Translations under genes and position numbers: made by a program
Notes under the pieces: model-generated
The model's input: the letters and a program-made list of their open reading frames with translations, nothing else
The model's database searches: none
What the model was told of the DNA's origin: nothing
Assembly: GCA_964453115.1 (NCBI GenBank)
Contig: CAYVRT010000015.1
Location: 1-64,000, forward strand
Reading direction: 5' to 3'
Source of the DNA: JAIWNK01 sp964453115
GTDB lineage: Bacteria; Chloroflexota; Anaerolineae; Anaerolineales; Anaerolineaceae
Length of the DNA stretch: 64,000 bases
Shown: piece after piece, positions 35,511-44,065 of the stretch
Position numbering within the stretch: position 1 is the first letter of the stretch
How the letters are laid out: every line of letters starts with the position of its first letter

Positions 35511-35892
35511 TCTCCACCTCACCCTGTCCCTTCTGGGCCGCCGTACCCAATAATTTCTCAGCCTCATCATACAGCCCAAACTTAATCATTAAGTCACGCA
35601 TCTCGCGTCGCTTTAACAACTTAATATGCACCTCTGGATACAATTCCGCCATCCGTCTCATCTTCCGATTCTTCATCGTCGAAAGACGGGGACGCAAAGT
35701 TGTCAATTCCACATATAAATCCTGGTCAGGCAAATAGAAATCTGGCGTAAAGGCAACTGTAACCCGCCCTTGCAAATCCCACTCAAGCGCAAAAGTGCGC
35801 GGTTCATATTGCCACACAATCCCATAAAAATCAAGAATGCGCGCAAACACTGCCTCAGCCGGGTGCATAAAATCAGAACGTTCCAAATCCAT
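35500..35892 (-). CDS. Conserved protein, possible PD-(D/E)XK-like nuclease fold
   Basis: The 130-residue protein contains FTPDFYLPDQDLYVELTT followed about 10 residues later by KNRKMRRM. This resembles the PD...(D/E)xK core of small restriction-endonuclease-like proteins (first Asp in TPDF, Glu in YVEL), but the usual Lys two residues after Glu is Thr, so catalysis is uncertain. I chose ATG 35892, which has GAGAGG upstream; GTG 35901 is an alternative. It overlaps hpt by 11 bp, implying coupled translation. The function is unknown. Confidence 0.6.
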   Translation of the reverse strand: MDLERSDFMHPAEAVFARILDFYGIVWQYEPRTFALEWDLQGRVTVAFTPDFYLPDQDLYVELTTLRPRLSTMKNRKMRRMAELYPEVHIKLLKRREMRDLMIKFGLYDEAEKLLGTAAQKGQGEVENDD

Positions 35893-35914
35893 CAACCGCA
35901 CAACCTCTCAAAAC

Positions 35915-36469
35915 TTATCCCTGAACTGCACAAACAATTACATCGGCAGCCCTCTGTACAGAAAAATGCGCCGTGTTCAACACCAAATGATAAAAATTCG
36001 CATCCTCTATTCTCGCCTGCAAATACAGGCGTAAAAACATCTGCCGATGACGGTCCGAAGCCTCCACTTGCGCCTCTGCCGCAGTCAAGCCAATTCCATA
36101 CCGAAAGGCAACTCGCTCTGCTCGCAAAGCGACGGGCGCAACCACACGCACATGCAGCACACCCGGCCAATCATGCAAAATCACCTGCCCACCCCGCCCA
36201 ATAATAACCGTATTCCCATTTTCGGCCAGTTCTCGCATCACCTGCCGCACCGCCATCACATACGCCCGGCGCGCCTCAGTTGAGGGCCTCACGCCCAACA
36301 ACCCCAACTCATCAATCATATCCAGCGCCACTTCTGGCGCTCCTGCCCGCCGGGCCGCTCGATTAATCAATTCCCGTCCAATCACAACATACCCCAGCCG
36401 GCGTCCAACCTCCTCGCCAATTTCCTGGCCCAGGCTGCCCAACTGTCGTGATACAGTAATCACACTCAT
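35915..36469 (-). CDS. Cytidylate-kinase-like NMP kinase family protein
   Basis: The 184-residue protein starts MSVITVSRQLGSLGQEIG, the N-terminal P-loop-like signature of the cytidylate kinase-like family, and has IIGRGGQVIL and an Arg-rich lid (VRVVAPVALRAERV). Family members are common in anaerobes and largely uncharacterised; nucleotide or other small-molecule kinase activity is inferred. ATG 36469 lies six bases after a TATAAT on this strand, so the mRNA is probably leaderless. Confidence 0.75.
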   Translation of the reverse strand: MSVITVSRQLGSLGQEIGEEVGRRLGYVVIGRELINRAARRAGAPEVALDMIDELGLLGVRPSTEARRAYVMAVRQVMRELAENGNTVIIGRGGQVILHDWPGVLHVRVVAPVALRAERVAFRYGIGLTAAEAQVEASDRHRQMFLRLYLQARIEDANFYHLVLNTAHFSVQRAADVIVCAVQG

Positions 36470-36475
36470 ATATAA

Positions 36476-36481
36476 ATTATA
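36476..36481 (-). promoter_or_regulatory. -10 element implying a leaderless mRNA
   Basis: A perfect TATAAT on the minus strand is separated by 6 nt from ATG 36469, so transcription should start at the A of the start codon. The -35 (TTCGCG at 17 nt) is weak. Confidence 0.55.
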
Positions 36482-36531
36482 GCACGACATTTTTTAGACG
36501 CGAACGGAACGCGTCCTTCCTTATTTTCCCC

Positions 36532-36537
36532 TATAAT
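36532..36537 (+). promoter_or_regulatory. -10 element of the secreted SGNH-like gene
   Basis: A perfect TATAAT lies 19 bp before ATG 36557. GGAGG sits between them. The -35 region is poor. Confidence 0.45.
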
Positions 36538-36556
36538 CAGTCCTGGAGGTTCCCCT

Positions 36557-37438
36557 ATGAAAAAATTTATTTTGCCTGTTATGTTGTTCTTTGTTTCCAT
36601 GCTTCTATCACTACCCGTCAGCGCAGCAGATTCCCCCCCAAACGCACTCTACCTGCCCATAATTAGTGGCGGCATTGCAGCCCCCCCAACAACTGCCATC
36701 ATCATTGACCATCGTCATACCAACATTTCTCAAATTCCCGACACCTGGCTTGCCCAGGCCCGCCAAAATGTTGTTTGGGTCTATGGATCTACCTCACATG
36801 GCACACAAATTTGGGCCGGCGCAGATTACCTGGATGCCCAGGTAGACGGCATTCGCTACAACTTCCTCAAAGCCTATAGTGTCCCCCCCGCTCAGGGATC
36901 CCCAACTTACCTGCGCATGGGCTACAATTCAGGTTGGAGTTGGGACCCCAACGCATTTCTGAACAATGCTCGTTCCATGCTCAACGGAGCACCGCAAGGT
37001 ACCGCGTTCATGTGGTCTTGGTGTGGGCAAATGTCCGATGATAATTATCCCGATGCCGCTGAACAGTATCTGGGATTTATGGAACAATTGGAGAGCGAAT
37101 ATCCCAATGTCACGTTTGTTTACATGACCGGCCACACCGACCGGTGGAATCCAACGCTGCTCAACCAAAACAACACTACCATTCGCAACTACGTTCTGGA
37201 AAACGATAAAGTGCTCTATGACTTCGCCGATATTGAAAGCTGGCTACCTGACGGCACACCCGTTAGCGAACCCAACGATGACTGCCCCTGGTGCGAGGAT
37301 TGGTGTACAGGCCATCCCGACCAATGCCAGAACCTGCCAAACTGTGCCCACTCACACGGTTTCAATTGCCGGCTCAAGGGGCAGGCTTTTTGGTGGCTAT
37401 CTGCCCGCCTTGCTGGTTGGAATGGCGTTACTCACTAA
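36557..37438 (+). CDS. Secreted SGNH-fold-like protein of unknown function
   Basis: The 293-residue protein has a cleavable signal peptide (about 1-24, ending VSAAD). The mature part opens with IIIDHRHTNISQIP and VYGSTSHGTQI, a pattern seen in uncharacterised secreted SGNH-like proteins where the Ser in TSHG could be the nucleophile. FVYMTGHTD and a Cys-rich segment (CPWCEDWC, CQNLPNCAHSHGFNC) follow, the last ending in GQAFWWL. It probably acts on extracellular polysaccharide esters, but this is inference. Its 3' end overlaps the convergent ABC-transporter gene by 11 bp. Confidence 0.65.
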   Translation: MKKFILPVMLFFVSMLLSLPVSAADSPPNALYLPIISGGIAAPPTTAIIIDHRHTNISQIPDTWLAQARQNVVWVYGSTSHGTQIWAGADYLDAQVDGIRYNFLKAYSVPPAQGSPTYLRMGYNSGWSWDPNAFLNNARSMLNGAPQGTAFMWSWCGQMSDDNYPDAAEQYLGFMEQLESEYPNVTFVYMTGHTDRWNPTLLNQNNTTIRNYVLENDKVLYDFADIESWLPDGTPVSEPNDDCPWCEDWCTGHPDQCQNLPNCAHSHGFNCRLKGQAFWWLSARLAGWNGVTH

Positions 37439-39203
37439 AAATACGCCGATAGGTTTCTGATTGCTGCATCAAGGTCTCGTGCGTCCCCGACGCAACCAAT
37501 CGCCCCTTACGCAGCACCACAATCAAATCGGCCCAACGAATTTGTGAGAGTCGGTGCGTGATAATAAACGTCGTCCGTCCATGTGCAGCTGCATAAATTG
37601 CGCGTTGAATCTTATCTTCGGTTTCGCTGTCAATTGCGCTGGTTGAATCATCCAAAATCAAAATGCGCGGATCCGTCAAAAAAGCCCGCGCCAGAGCCAA
37701 CCGTTGCCGCTGCCCACCTGAAAGCGTCACGCCCCGCTCCCCAATGACCGTCTCATAGCCATTCGCAAGCCCAAGGATAAAATCTTCCGCCTGCGCTGCG
37801 CGGGCAGCAGCCTCAATCTCTGCCTGCGCAGCACCCGGCTTGCCAAAAGCAATATTCTCCGCAATGCTGCGTGAGAATAGAAAAATATCCTGCTCAATAA
37901 TTGAGATGTTACGGCGCAGCGCTTCCAAATTCCACGTCCGCACATCCACACCATCCAGCAAAACTTCGCCAGCATTCACATCATAGGTGCGGTTAATCAA
38001 ACGCATCAGCGTCGTCTTTCCAGTACCAGTCTGCCCAACCACCGCCACCATTTGCCCGGGTTTAACTCGCAACGAAACATCCGCAAGCACCGACTCAGCA
38101 CAGTCCATCTCTCCGCCATCGGATCGAGGATATGCAAAACAAACCGACCTTAGCTCCACCTCGCCGCGCATCGGCCCCACATAGCCATGAACATTCTGCC
38201 CCAGGTGGGTCTCACGATTCATCAACTCCAAAATCCGTCGTGCCCCAGCCAGCCCCAATGCAATCCGAGAATAGGCAAACAGTGAAGTAAACGTTGGAAA
38301 ATCCAACATCAGCAACAATCCAAAATAACCCACCACATCCCCAACCTGCAAAACCCCCTCCTGGTACAGCACAACTGCATGGAGCAATCCCATTGCCAGC
38401 CCAATGCTCAACAACAGCAAAGGCAAAAACCGCGCCTCCACATCCCCCTGCCGCACCGCCACCTGACGATACCGCTGTGCATTCTCGCCAAACTGCTCCA
38501 CCTCATGCGTTTCCTGAGCAGCAGCCTTGACTGTTTCAATACCATCCAACACCTCAGCCAGCCGGGTATTCAAATGCCCAAACGCCGCCCGCACATCATC
38601 TGTAATTGGTCGCAATGTGTTCAAATACTGACGCAGTGCAATAAAATAAAACACTGTAAAGAGCAGTGGTGTCAAAATCAGGCTTGGATGATAAGAAGGT
38701 GCCAAAACCAAAGGCATGACCAAAAAATTAAGCGAGCCAATCACCATATTGACACCCGGGCTGAACAAAAAATTCACTTCGCGCACGTCATTTGTTGCCC
38801 GAGCCATTGTATCCCCCACTGCCTGCAAATTATGAAATGTCATACTTTTGCCAAGCAAACAGCGATATAACTCATCGCGCACATTTCGCTCTACGCGTTG
38901 AGCAATCCACTCAAAACCAAAATTACGTCCAAATTGAATGATCCCTCGCCCAGCCTGTGAAAGCGCCAAAATCAGCGCCAACCGAGCAAGTTCATCCAAT
39001 TGCGGCGGAATCGCCGTCACCAAATCAAATGCCTGCCCAATCATCATCGGCAAAAAAGCAGCCAGCATGGCGTTGCCCACCGCCCCCAACAAGGCCATAA
39101 CCAACATCGGCCATTGCCGCACAGCATGTGAAAAAATCCACCGCACCGGCCCGCGCCGATCCGTTGCATACCCCGCCGGCAAAGAAAATTCGCTTGTTTC
39201 CAA
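37428..39203 (-). CDS. ABC-type exporter, fused permease and ATPase (MsbA/MDR-like half transporter)
   Basis: The 591-residue protein has six transmembrane helices in residues about 30-330 and an ATPase domain with Walker A GQTGTGKTT, Q-loop, signature LSGGQRQRLALARA, Walker B ILILDDSTSAID and H-loop in ITHRL. It should act as a homodimer exporting a lipid, peptide or drug. The start is TTG 39203, since the nearby ATG is out of frame. It begins just after the methyltransferase stop, so the two are co-transcribed. There is no second half-transporter gene next to it. Confidence 0.88.
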   Translation of the reverse strand: METSEFSLPAGYATDRRGPVRWIFSHAVRQWPMLVMALLGAVGNAMLAAFLPMMIGQAFDLVTAIPPQLDELARLALILALSQAGRGIIQFGRNFGFEWIAQRVERNVRDELYRCLLGKSMTFHNLQAVGDTMARATNDVREVNFLFSPGVNMVIGSLNFLVMPLVLAPSYHPSLILTPLLFTVFYFIALRQYLNTLRPITDDVRAAFGHLNTRLAEVLDGIETVKAAAQETHEVEQFGENAQRYRQVAVRQGDVEARFLPLLLLSIGLAMGLLHAVVLYQEGVLQVGDVVGYFGLLLMLDFPTFTSLFAYSRIALGLAGARRILELMNRETHLGQNVHGYVGPMRGEVELRSVCFAYPRSDGGEMDCAESVLADVSLRVKPGQMVAVVGQTGTGKTTLMRLINRTYDVNAGEVLLDGVDVRTWNLEALRRNISIIEQDIFLFSRSIAENIAFGKPGAAQAEIEAAARAAQAEDFILGLANGYETVIGERGVTLSGGQRQRLALARAFLTDPRILILDDSTSAIDSETEDKIQRAIYAAAHGRTTFIITHRLSQIRWADLIVVLRKGRLVASGTHETLMQQSETYRRIFSE

Positions 39204-39208
39204 ATCAT

Positions 39209-40021
39209 CTACCCTAGCGGTTTACGCGCCCGCAACGAAAACATCAAGGGCACCCGTTTCATGCCGTCCGGAATACGCCAAATTGTATCGGGTTCAGCCT
39301 TCAAGAATGGGAACATTTCGTACACTGTAAAATCATGCTCATTGAAAAACTCAAGCTGCAAACCAGCCTTCAACAAACTATTGATAATTTCTGATAGCGA
39401 ATGCATCCATTCATAGCTCACTGCCTGCTGCACAGCAGCCGAACGGTCGGCATATGACCCCAACACCTCAAATTGCAGCATGCTGGAATCAAAATAATCG
39501 TACCCCACTCGCCACTCCGCTTCCTGTACAGCATCATCAAACACCATGCCAAACGGATGGAATTCAGCCAAATAGACAAACCCGCCGGGTCGAAGATATC
39601 GAGCTACAATCCTCGCCCATTCCTCCAAATCGGATAGCCAATTCACAAAGCCATACGATGTATACACAATATCAAACGTGCCTTGCAAATGCTGTTCCAA
39701 TTCATAAATATCGCTACACACAAAGCGCCCCGGCAAATTCATCTCCTCACTCAACGAACGCGCCAGCCGAATCGCCTCTTCCGAGAAATCTACCCCGGTC
39801 ACCTCAGCGCCAAGCATCGCCCAGGAAAGTGTGTCCATTCCAAAATGACACTGCAAATGCAACAAAGAACATCCTTTCACATCCCCAACCTCTCGACGCT
39901 CAAGGGCATTCAGCTTATTTTTCCCAGCTCGAAATTCATCCAGCCGATACAACGTAGACCGCGCATTAATGGCAGTCCATTCATCCCACAAGGCCCGATT
40001 TGCTCGACGATATGCGTCCAT
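39209..40021 (-). CDS. Class I SAM-dependent methyltransferase
   Basis: The 270-residue protein has the SAM-binding motif LHLQCHFGMDTLSWA, the acidic loop GVDFSEEAI and a YTSYGFVNWL post-II motif. The Q-C-H-F-G variant of motif I is typical of a subgroup of small-molecule methyltransferases. AAAGGAG precedes ATG 40021. It lies 5 bp upstream of the ABC exporter gene, so methylation of an exported compound is conceivable but unproven. Confidence 0.82.
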   Translation of the reverse strand: MDAYRRANRALWDEWTAINARSTLYRLDEFRAGKNKLNALERREVGDVKGCSLLHLQCHFGMDTLSWAMLGAEVTGVDFSEEAIRLARSLSEEMNLPGRFVCSDIYELEQHLQGTFDIVYTSYGFVNWLSDLEEWARIVARYLRPGGFVYLAEFHPFGMVFDDAVQEAEWRVGYDYFDSSMLQFEVLGSYADRSAAVQQAVSYEWMHSLSEIINSLLKAGLQLEFFNEHDFTVYEMFPFLKAEPDTIWRIPDGMKRVPLMFSLRARKPLG

Positions 40022-40090
40022 GCTTGCTCCTTTATCAAAGATTTGAAGTGAGTATTATATCCCAAAACCGCCCAGCGATTGTTTTTATGC

Positions 40091-40096
40091 TACAAT
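40091..40096 (+). promoter_or_regulatory. -10 element, probable leaderless start
   Basis: TACAAT ends 8 nt before ATG 40105, and no Shine-Dalgarno lies between. Transcription from it would start at or next to the ATG. Confidence 0.4.
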
Positions 40097-40104
40097 ACCG
40101 TCCC

Positions 40105-41106
40105 ATGAAAAGAATTTGCACTTCTCTTCTTTGCCTCTTTATTCTGTTTGGAACGGCATGCCAACCCTTGCAAGCCCCTCCCCCCGTTCTCGCATCAACA
40201 ACCCCGCAAAAACTTTCGGCCACCCAACCGCCGGCATCCACCAGCACCTCATTCAGCGTCACAGCAACCAAAACAACCACACCAACTCCACCACCCACAG
40301 CAACCGCTCCTCCCCCACCACCAGCCGATTACTGGATGAGTCTGCCGGTCATCCCCGCAGCCAACCAAAACACCCAACGCATCTATCAACTTGGTCAACA
40401 AACAGGAAACAACCCGCACGCATTTTCGATTGTTGGTGACTGCCTGAGCCTGATTGAAAACCTGTTTGGCGATTATGGAAAAGGCTCCAGTTTCTATGAA
40501 CTGGCCGAGTTTCAATACCTGCAAGAAACCATTGACTGGTTTGATGGATCGTTTAACCGTCAAAGCTACGCCATTGGCAATGGCTTCAATTCCGCCTCTG
40601 TTCTCAACCCGTTACAAGCTGACCAGCAGCACTGCAATTCAGGTGAAACGCCCTTAGCCTGCGAATACCGAATTCATCGCCCCGCGTATGCCATCATCAC
40701 ACTCGGCACCGACGATTTCGAAACCAAACCAGCAACCTATGAAGCTCGTATGCGTCGCATCATCGAATACACACTACAACAAAACATTGTCCCCATTCTC
40801 ACTACCAAAGCCGACAATCGCGAGGGCAATCACAGCTTCAACACAATCATCGGCAGCCTGGCATATGAATACGACCTTCCTGTTTGGAATTTCTGGCTGG
40901 CCGTGCAACCACTGCCAAAACACGGCCTGCAACCCGATGGTTATCACCTCACCTGGGGACCCAACCATCTTGATTATCCCTACACCCTATCCCTTGCCTT
41001 TCCAGTTCGTAACTTGACCGCTCTGCAAACCCTCGATTCTATGCGTCGCAGCATCCTGGGCGAACCAACCATCGTTCCGCCACCTACCCCCACCTTTACA
41101 CCATGA
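40105..41106 (+). CDS. Lipoprotein with SGNH-hydrolase-like domain, paralogue of the 26691 gene
   Basis: The 333-residue protein has a signal peptide with Cys19 (TAC, an imperfect lipobox) and a Thr/Pro linker to about 75. The domain that follows matches the N-terminal half of the lipoprotein at 26691 block by block: VGDCLSLIENL, GSFNR, GFNSASVL, CEYRIHRP, ILTTKADN, YEYDLPVWNFWLA and DGYHLT. Block I again has Cys in place of the SGNH Ser, while the Asp-His pair is kept. There is no propeller. ATG 40105 lies 8 nt after TACAAT with no Shine-Dalgarno. It overlaps the M1 peptidase gene by ATGA. Confidence 0.75.
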   Translation: MKRICTSLLCLFILFGTACQPLQAPPPVLASTTPQKLSATQPPASTSTSFSVTATKTTTPTPPPTATAPPPPPADYWMSLPVIPAANQNTQRIYQLGQQTGNNPHAFSIVGDCLSLIENLFGDYGKGSSFYELAEFQYLQETIDWFDGSFNRQSYAIGNGFNSASVLNPLQADQQHCNSGETPLACEYRIHRPAYAIITLGTDDFETKPATYEARMRRIIEYTLQQNIVPILTTKADNREGNHSFNTIIGSLAYEYDLPVWNFWLAVQPLPKHGLQPDGYHLTWGPNHLDYPYTLSLAFPVRNLTALQTLDSMRRSILGEPTIVPPPTPTFTP

Positions 41107-42599
41107 AATACATTCAGCATCTATTCCTCCCCGTCTTTCTGCTGACACTGACCATGCTTGTCGCCTGCCAGCCATCCAATCCAACCCCAACGCCGGCCCT
41201 CACTGCCACTCTCACCCAGGCCACTTCTCCGACGCGGCAGCCAAGCACAACGCCCATCCCCACAGATCCACCAGCTACCGCCACGCCCCTCCCTGCCCCA
41301 TTGCGCGATCACTATCAATTAACCGTCCAATACGACGATCGCGCCCATCAGTTGGAAGTCAACGCTCAAATTACATTCACCAATGCCACCAATGAAATCA
41401 TTTCAGAATTGCGCTTTCTGGTTGAGCCACAATTATTTCCCAACAGTTTCCTGCTGCACAAACTAACCTGGGGCGACGGTAGTGAAATTGCCAATCCCAG
41501 TTGGGAGCGCAACCTTCTAACCCTGCCACTCCCCAGCCCACTTTCTCCAGGCCAAACGCAGCAAGTCATCTTTGAATACACACTCAATGTTCCCTATAAT
41601 GAACCCAACACAGCTCGCCCACTGCCCTTTGGCTACACCGAACGTCAAACCAACCTGGTAGATTGGTACCCGTTTCTGCCACCCTATCAACCAGGAAAAG
41701 GCTGGTTGGCACACCCGCCCGGTTATTATGGTGAACACGCGGCCTATTCGATTGCCGATTTTGATGTAAGCATTGAACTGATCAACCCACCACCCAACCT
41801 GATCATTGCCGCCAGTGCCCAAGCCGAACAAAACGGTTCAACCTACACCTATCAGCATACCAATGCGCGCAACTTTGTCTGGTCTGCCAGCAGCATCTAT
41901 CAAGTCTACGAAGAACAAGTTGGTAGCGTCACCGTCCGCAGTTACGCATTTCCATTCAATCCCGCAGCCGGACAGCGCGCCCTGCTTGACACCGTTCAGG
42001 CCCTACAACTGGCAAATGAATTATTCTCACCCTATCCCCACACAACGCTCAGCGTCGTTCAAGCCGACTTTTTGGATGGCATGGAATATGATGGGCTATA
42101 TTTCCTCAGTCGTGGGTTTTATAACAGCGATGTCACTCCGCCACGCGCCTATCTTACACTCATCGCAGCTCATGAAACATCGCATCAATGGTGGTATGGA
42201 CGGATTGGCAATGACCAGGCGCTTGAACCCTGGCTCGATGAAAGCATGGCAACTTATTTTGAACGCATCTACCTCGAGCGTTACTATCCCGAAGACCTGG
42301 ATTGGTGGTGGGCAACACGCATTCACTACTTTCAGCCCGAAGGTTGGATTAACCTTCCGCTATACGAATACAGTGGCTATACGCAGTACAGAAATGCCGT
42401 CTATCTAAACGGCGCTCTTTTCCTCGAGCAAATTCGTGTCGCAATTGGTGACGAAGCATTCTTTGCCTTCCTCAAAGACTATGCCTCCCGTTTTGACGGA
42501 CAACAAGTCACCGCTCAAGATTTCTTTCTCACTCTTGAGGCCCATGCGCCCAACCCTGAAGCCATCGCCATTGTCCGCGAACGCTTTTTTAAGCCCTAA
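41103..42599 (+). CDS. M1-family zinc metallopeptidase, lipoprotein
   Basis: The 498-residue protein has a lipoprotein signal (lipobox LVAC), a TP-rich linker (about 20-60), an N-terminal beta-rich domain and the M1 catalytic domain with HETSHQWW and the third zinc ligand Glu in WLDESMATYFE, 18 residues later as the family requires. The GAMEN-like exopeptidase motif is replaced by DGMEYDGL. It should trim peptides outside the membrane. It is coupled by ATGA to the SGNH-like lipoprotein and ends in a 4-bp convergent overlap with the MFS gene. Confidence 0.88.
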   Translation: MKYIQHLFLPVFLLTLTMLVACQPSNPTPTPALTATLTQATSPTRQPSTTPIPTDPPATATPLPAPLRDHYQLTVQYDDRAHQLEVNAQITFTNATNEIISELRFLVEPQLFPNSFLLHKLTWGDGSEIANPSWERNLLTLPLPSPLSPGQTQQVIFEYTLNVPYNEPNTARPLPFGYTERQTNLVDWYPFLPPYQPGKGWLAHPPGYYGEHAAYSIADFDVSIELINPPPNLIIAASAQAEQNGSTYTYQHTNARNFVWSASSIYQVYEEQVGSVTVRSYAFPFNPAAGQRALLDTVQALQLANELFSPYPHTTLSVVQADFLDGMEYDGLYFLSRGFYNSDVTPPRAYLTLIAAHETSHQWWYGRIGNDQALEPWLDESMATYFERIYLERYYPEDLDWWWATRIHYFQPEGWINLPLYEYSGYTQYRNAVYLNGALFLEQIRVAIGDEAFFAFLKDYASRFDGQQVTAQDFFLTLEAHAPNPEAIAIVRERFFKP

Positions 42600-43942
42600 C
42601 CAGTCCGCTCTTTCAACAACTCCGCACGCCGTTCGGCCATCATCTGCCGCACGCGCGCCGCATCGCGCGGATAGGTGAAGTAAAACATCGTAAACAACAA
42701 ACCGCAAATCAGCCACGGAAATGGAATCGTCCACAACAGAGCGGTCGTCAGGCCCACACGATCGGCCAATGAACCCGCAATTAACCCCGAAAACGCCGAA
42801 AGACCGCCCTCCACCAGGCTAACCACCGAATAAGCGCTTGACCGAATCTCTGGCGGCACCACAGCTTGCATCATCGGCTCTTTCGAGCCGCGTCCAGGCC
42901 AACCAATCAACAATGCCGTCATAAATGCCCATCCAAACAACTGCATAAAGCTCCAATCCGTTGCCCGCGTCAACAAAATGTACATCAATGGAACACCAGC
43001 AAAGACTGAAAACTGCCCAATTGCTGTACGCCCATACCGTGGCGAGACTCGTTCTGCCGCATCCCCAATCACCCCGCCCAAATAGTTACTAATCGCCGCA
43101 CCCACCACAATGGCCGCAAAAATGAGCGGAGCGCTACCTGTCAAGTTCGCAAAATCAATCCCATTCGAATACCCTAGCGTTTTCACCATCCAATTGATGA
43201 AATAAATCCCCATCACCACCCAGGGCATCGTCCCGCTCACACCCTGCAAAATTGCTGCCCAAATGGTTGGAATGCGCAATGTTGCAAACATATCCTGCCA
43301 GCGGACGCGATAACGACTTTCATTCTCGTGCGTCACCAACCCCGCCAGTTCTGGCTCTGCTGCGCCGCGCGGTGGTTCCTCAACAAACAACCACATCACA
43401 AAACCCGAAAGCATGCTAGCTACGCCCAAACCAATAAACCCCCAGCGCCATTGTTCTGGGTTTGCCACAAAGCCCAATGCCAATACCCCCAGCACGGTAC
43501 CAAGCAGCCCCACCATTCCAATCATCCCCAATGCCCGCCCACGCTTATCCTGCGAATAATGGTCGCCAAGCAACGAAAATGTTGCCGGCATCAAACAACC
43601 CAGTCCCAGGCCCGAAATTGCCCGAATCCACATCATGCTCGAAAAATCAGAAACCAACCCAACCAAAATCGTCCAAATTCCCCATACTCCCGTACCAAAA
43701 ATTAACACCTTTCGGCGCGAGAAGCGATCCGCCGCATATCCCCAAAAGGGTGCGCTAATTGTCTGGGCAATTGTCCGTAATGTTTCCATCAGCCCAATCT
43801 GTCCAAAGCTAATTCCCCACACACTTTGAATAATTGGCGACAAAACACCCATAGATTGCCCCTCACCTTGATCAATCAAATACCCCAGGCCCAGTGCAAA
43901 TGATGTTCGGCCAGAACGCTTGGGTCTTTCCATATCAGCCAT
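42596..43942 (-). CDS. Major facilitator superfamily transporter
   Basis: The 448-residue protein has about 12 hydrophobic helices, the MFS motif A-like GYAADRFSRRKVL after helix 2 and a long cytoplasmic loop (about 195-220) between halves. Substrate specificity cannot be read from the sequence. ATG 43942 is preceded by GAGGTG five bases upstream; the open frame extends four codons further. The gene stands alone between gltX and the convergent peptidase. Confidence 0.85.
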   Translation of the reverse strand: MADMERPKRSGRTSFALGLGYLIDQGEGQSMGVLSPIIQSVWGISFGQIGLMETLRTIAQTISAPFWGYAADRFSRRKVLIFGTGVWGIWTILVGLVSDFSSMMWIRAISGLGLGCLMPATFSLLGDHYSQDKRGRALGMIGMVGLLGTVLGVLALGFVANPEQWRWGFIGLGVASMLSGFVMWLFVEEPPRGAAEPELAGLVTHENESRYRVRWQDMFATLRIPTIWAAILQGVSGTMPWVVMGIYFINWMVKTLGYSNGIDFANLTGSAPLIFAAIVVGAAISNYLGGVIGDAAERVSPRYGRTAIGQFSVFAGVPLMYILLTRATDWSFMQLFGWAFMTALLIGWPGRGSKEPMMQAVVPPEIRSSAYSVVSLVEGGLSAFSGLIAGSLADRVGLTTALLWTIPFPWLICGLLFTMFYFTYPRDAARVRQMMAERRAELLKERTG

Positions 43943-44015
43943 GCTACACCTCAATTGTTAAAGAATATTCTTTATTATACTGCCTGCATTGAAAACGATC
44001 TACGCATTTTGAATG

Positions 44016-44047
44016 CCAGAAGCCCATCAAACACGATGGGCTTCTGG
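44016..44047 (-). terminator. Perfect hairpin downstream of gltX
   Basis: A 13-bp perfect stem (44016-44028 with 44035-44047) has a 6-nt loop. It lies 18 bp beyond the gltX stop and upstream of the MFS gene. It lacks a T-tract, like other hairpins in this window. Confidence 0.5.
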
Positions 44048-44065
44048 GCTCGAAAAACAACCTGA

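Noticed and set aside
40000..40104. 35-codon N-terminal extension of the 40105 lipoprotein
   Set aside because: It would bury the signal peptide and cross the divergent methyltransferase start; MKRICTSLL at 40105 is a proper signal start.
26691..42599. Transferred island of secreted and lipoprotein genes
   Set aside because: Base and codon usage look the same as in neighbouring core genes, and no integrase, tRNA-flanked repeat or IS was seen.
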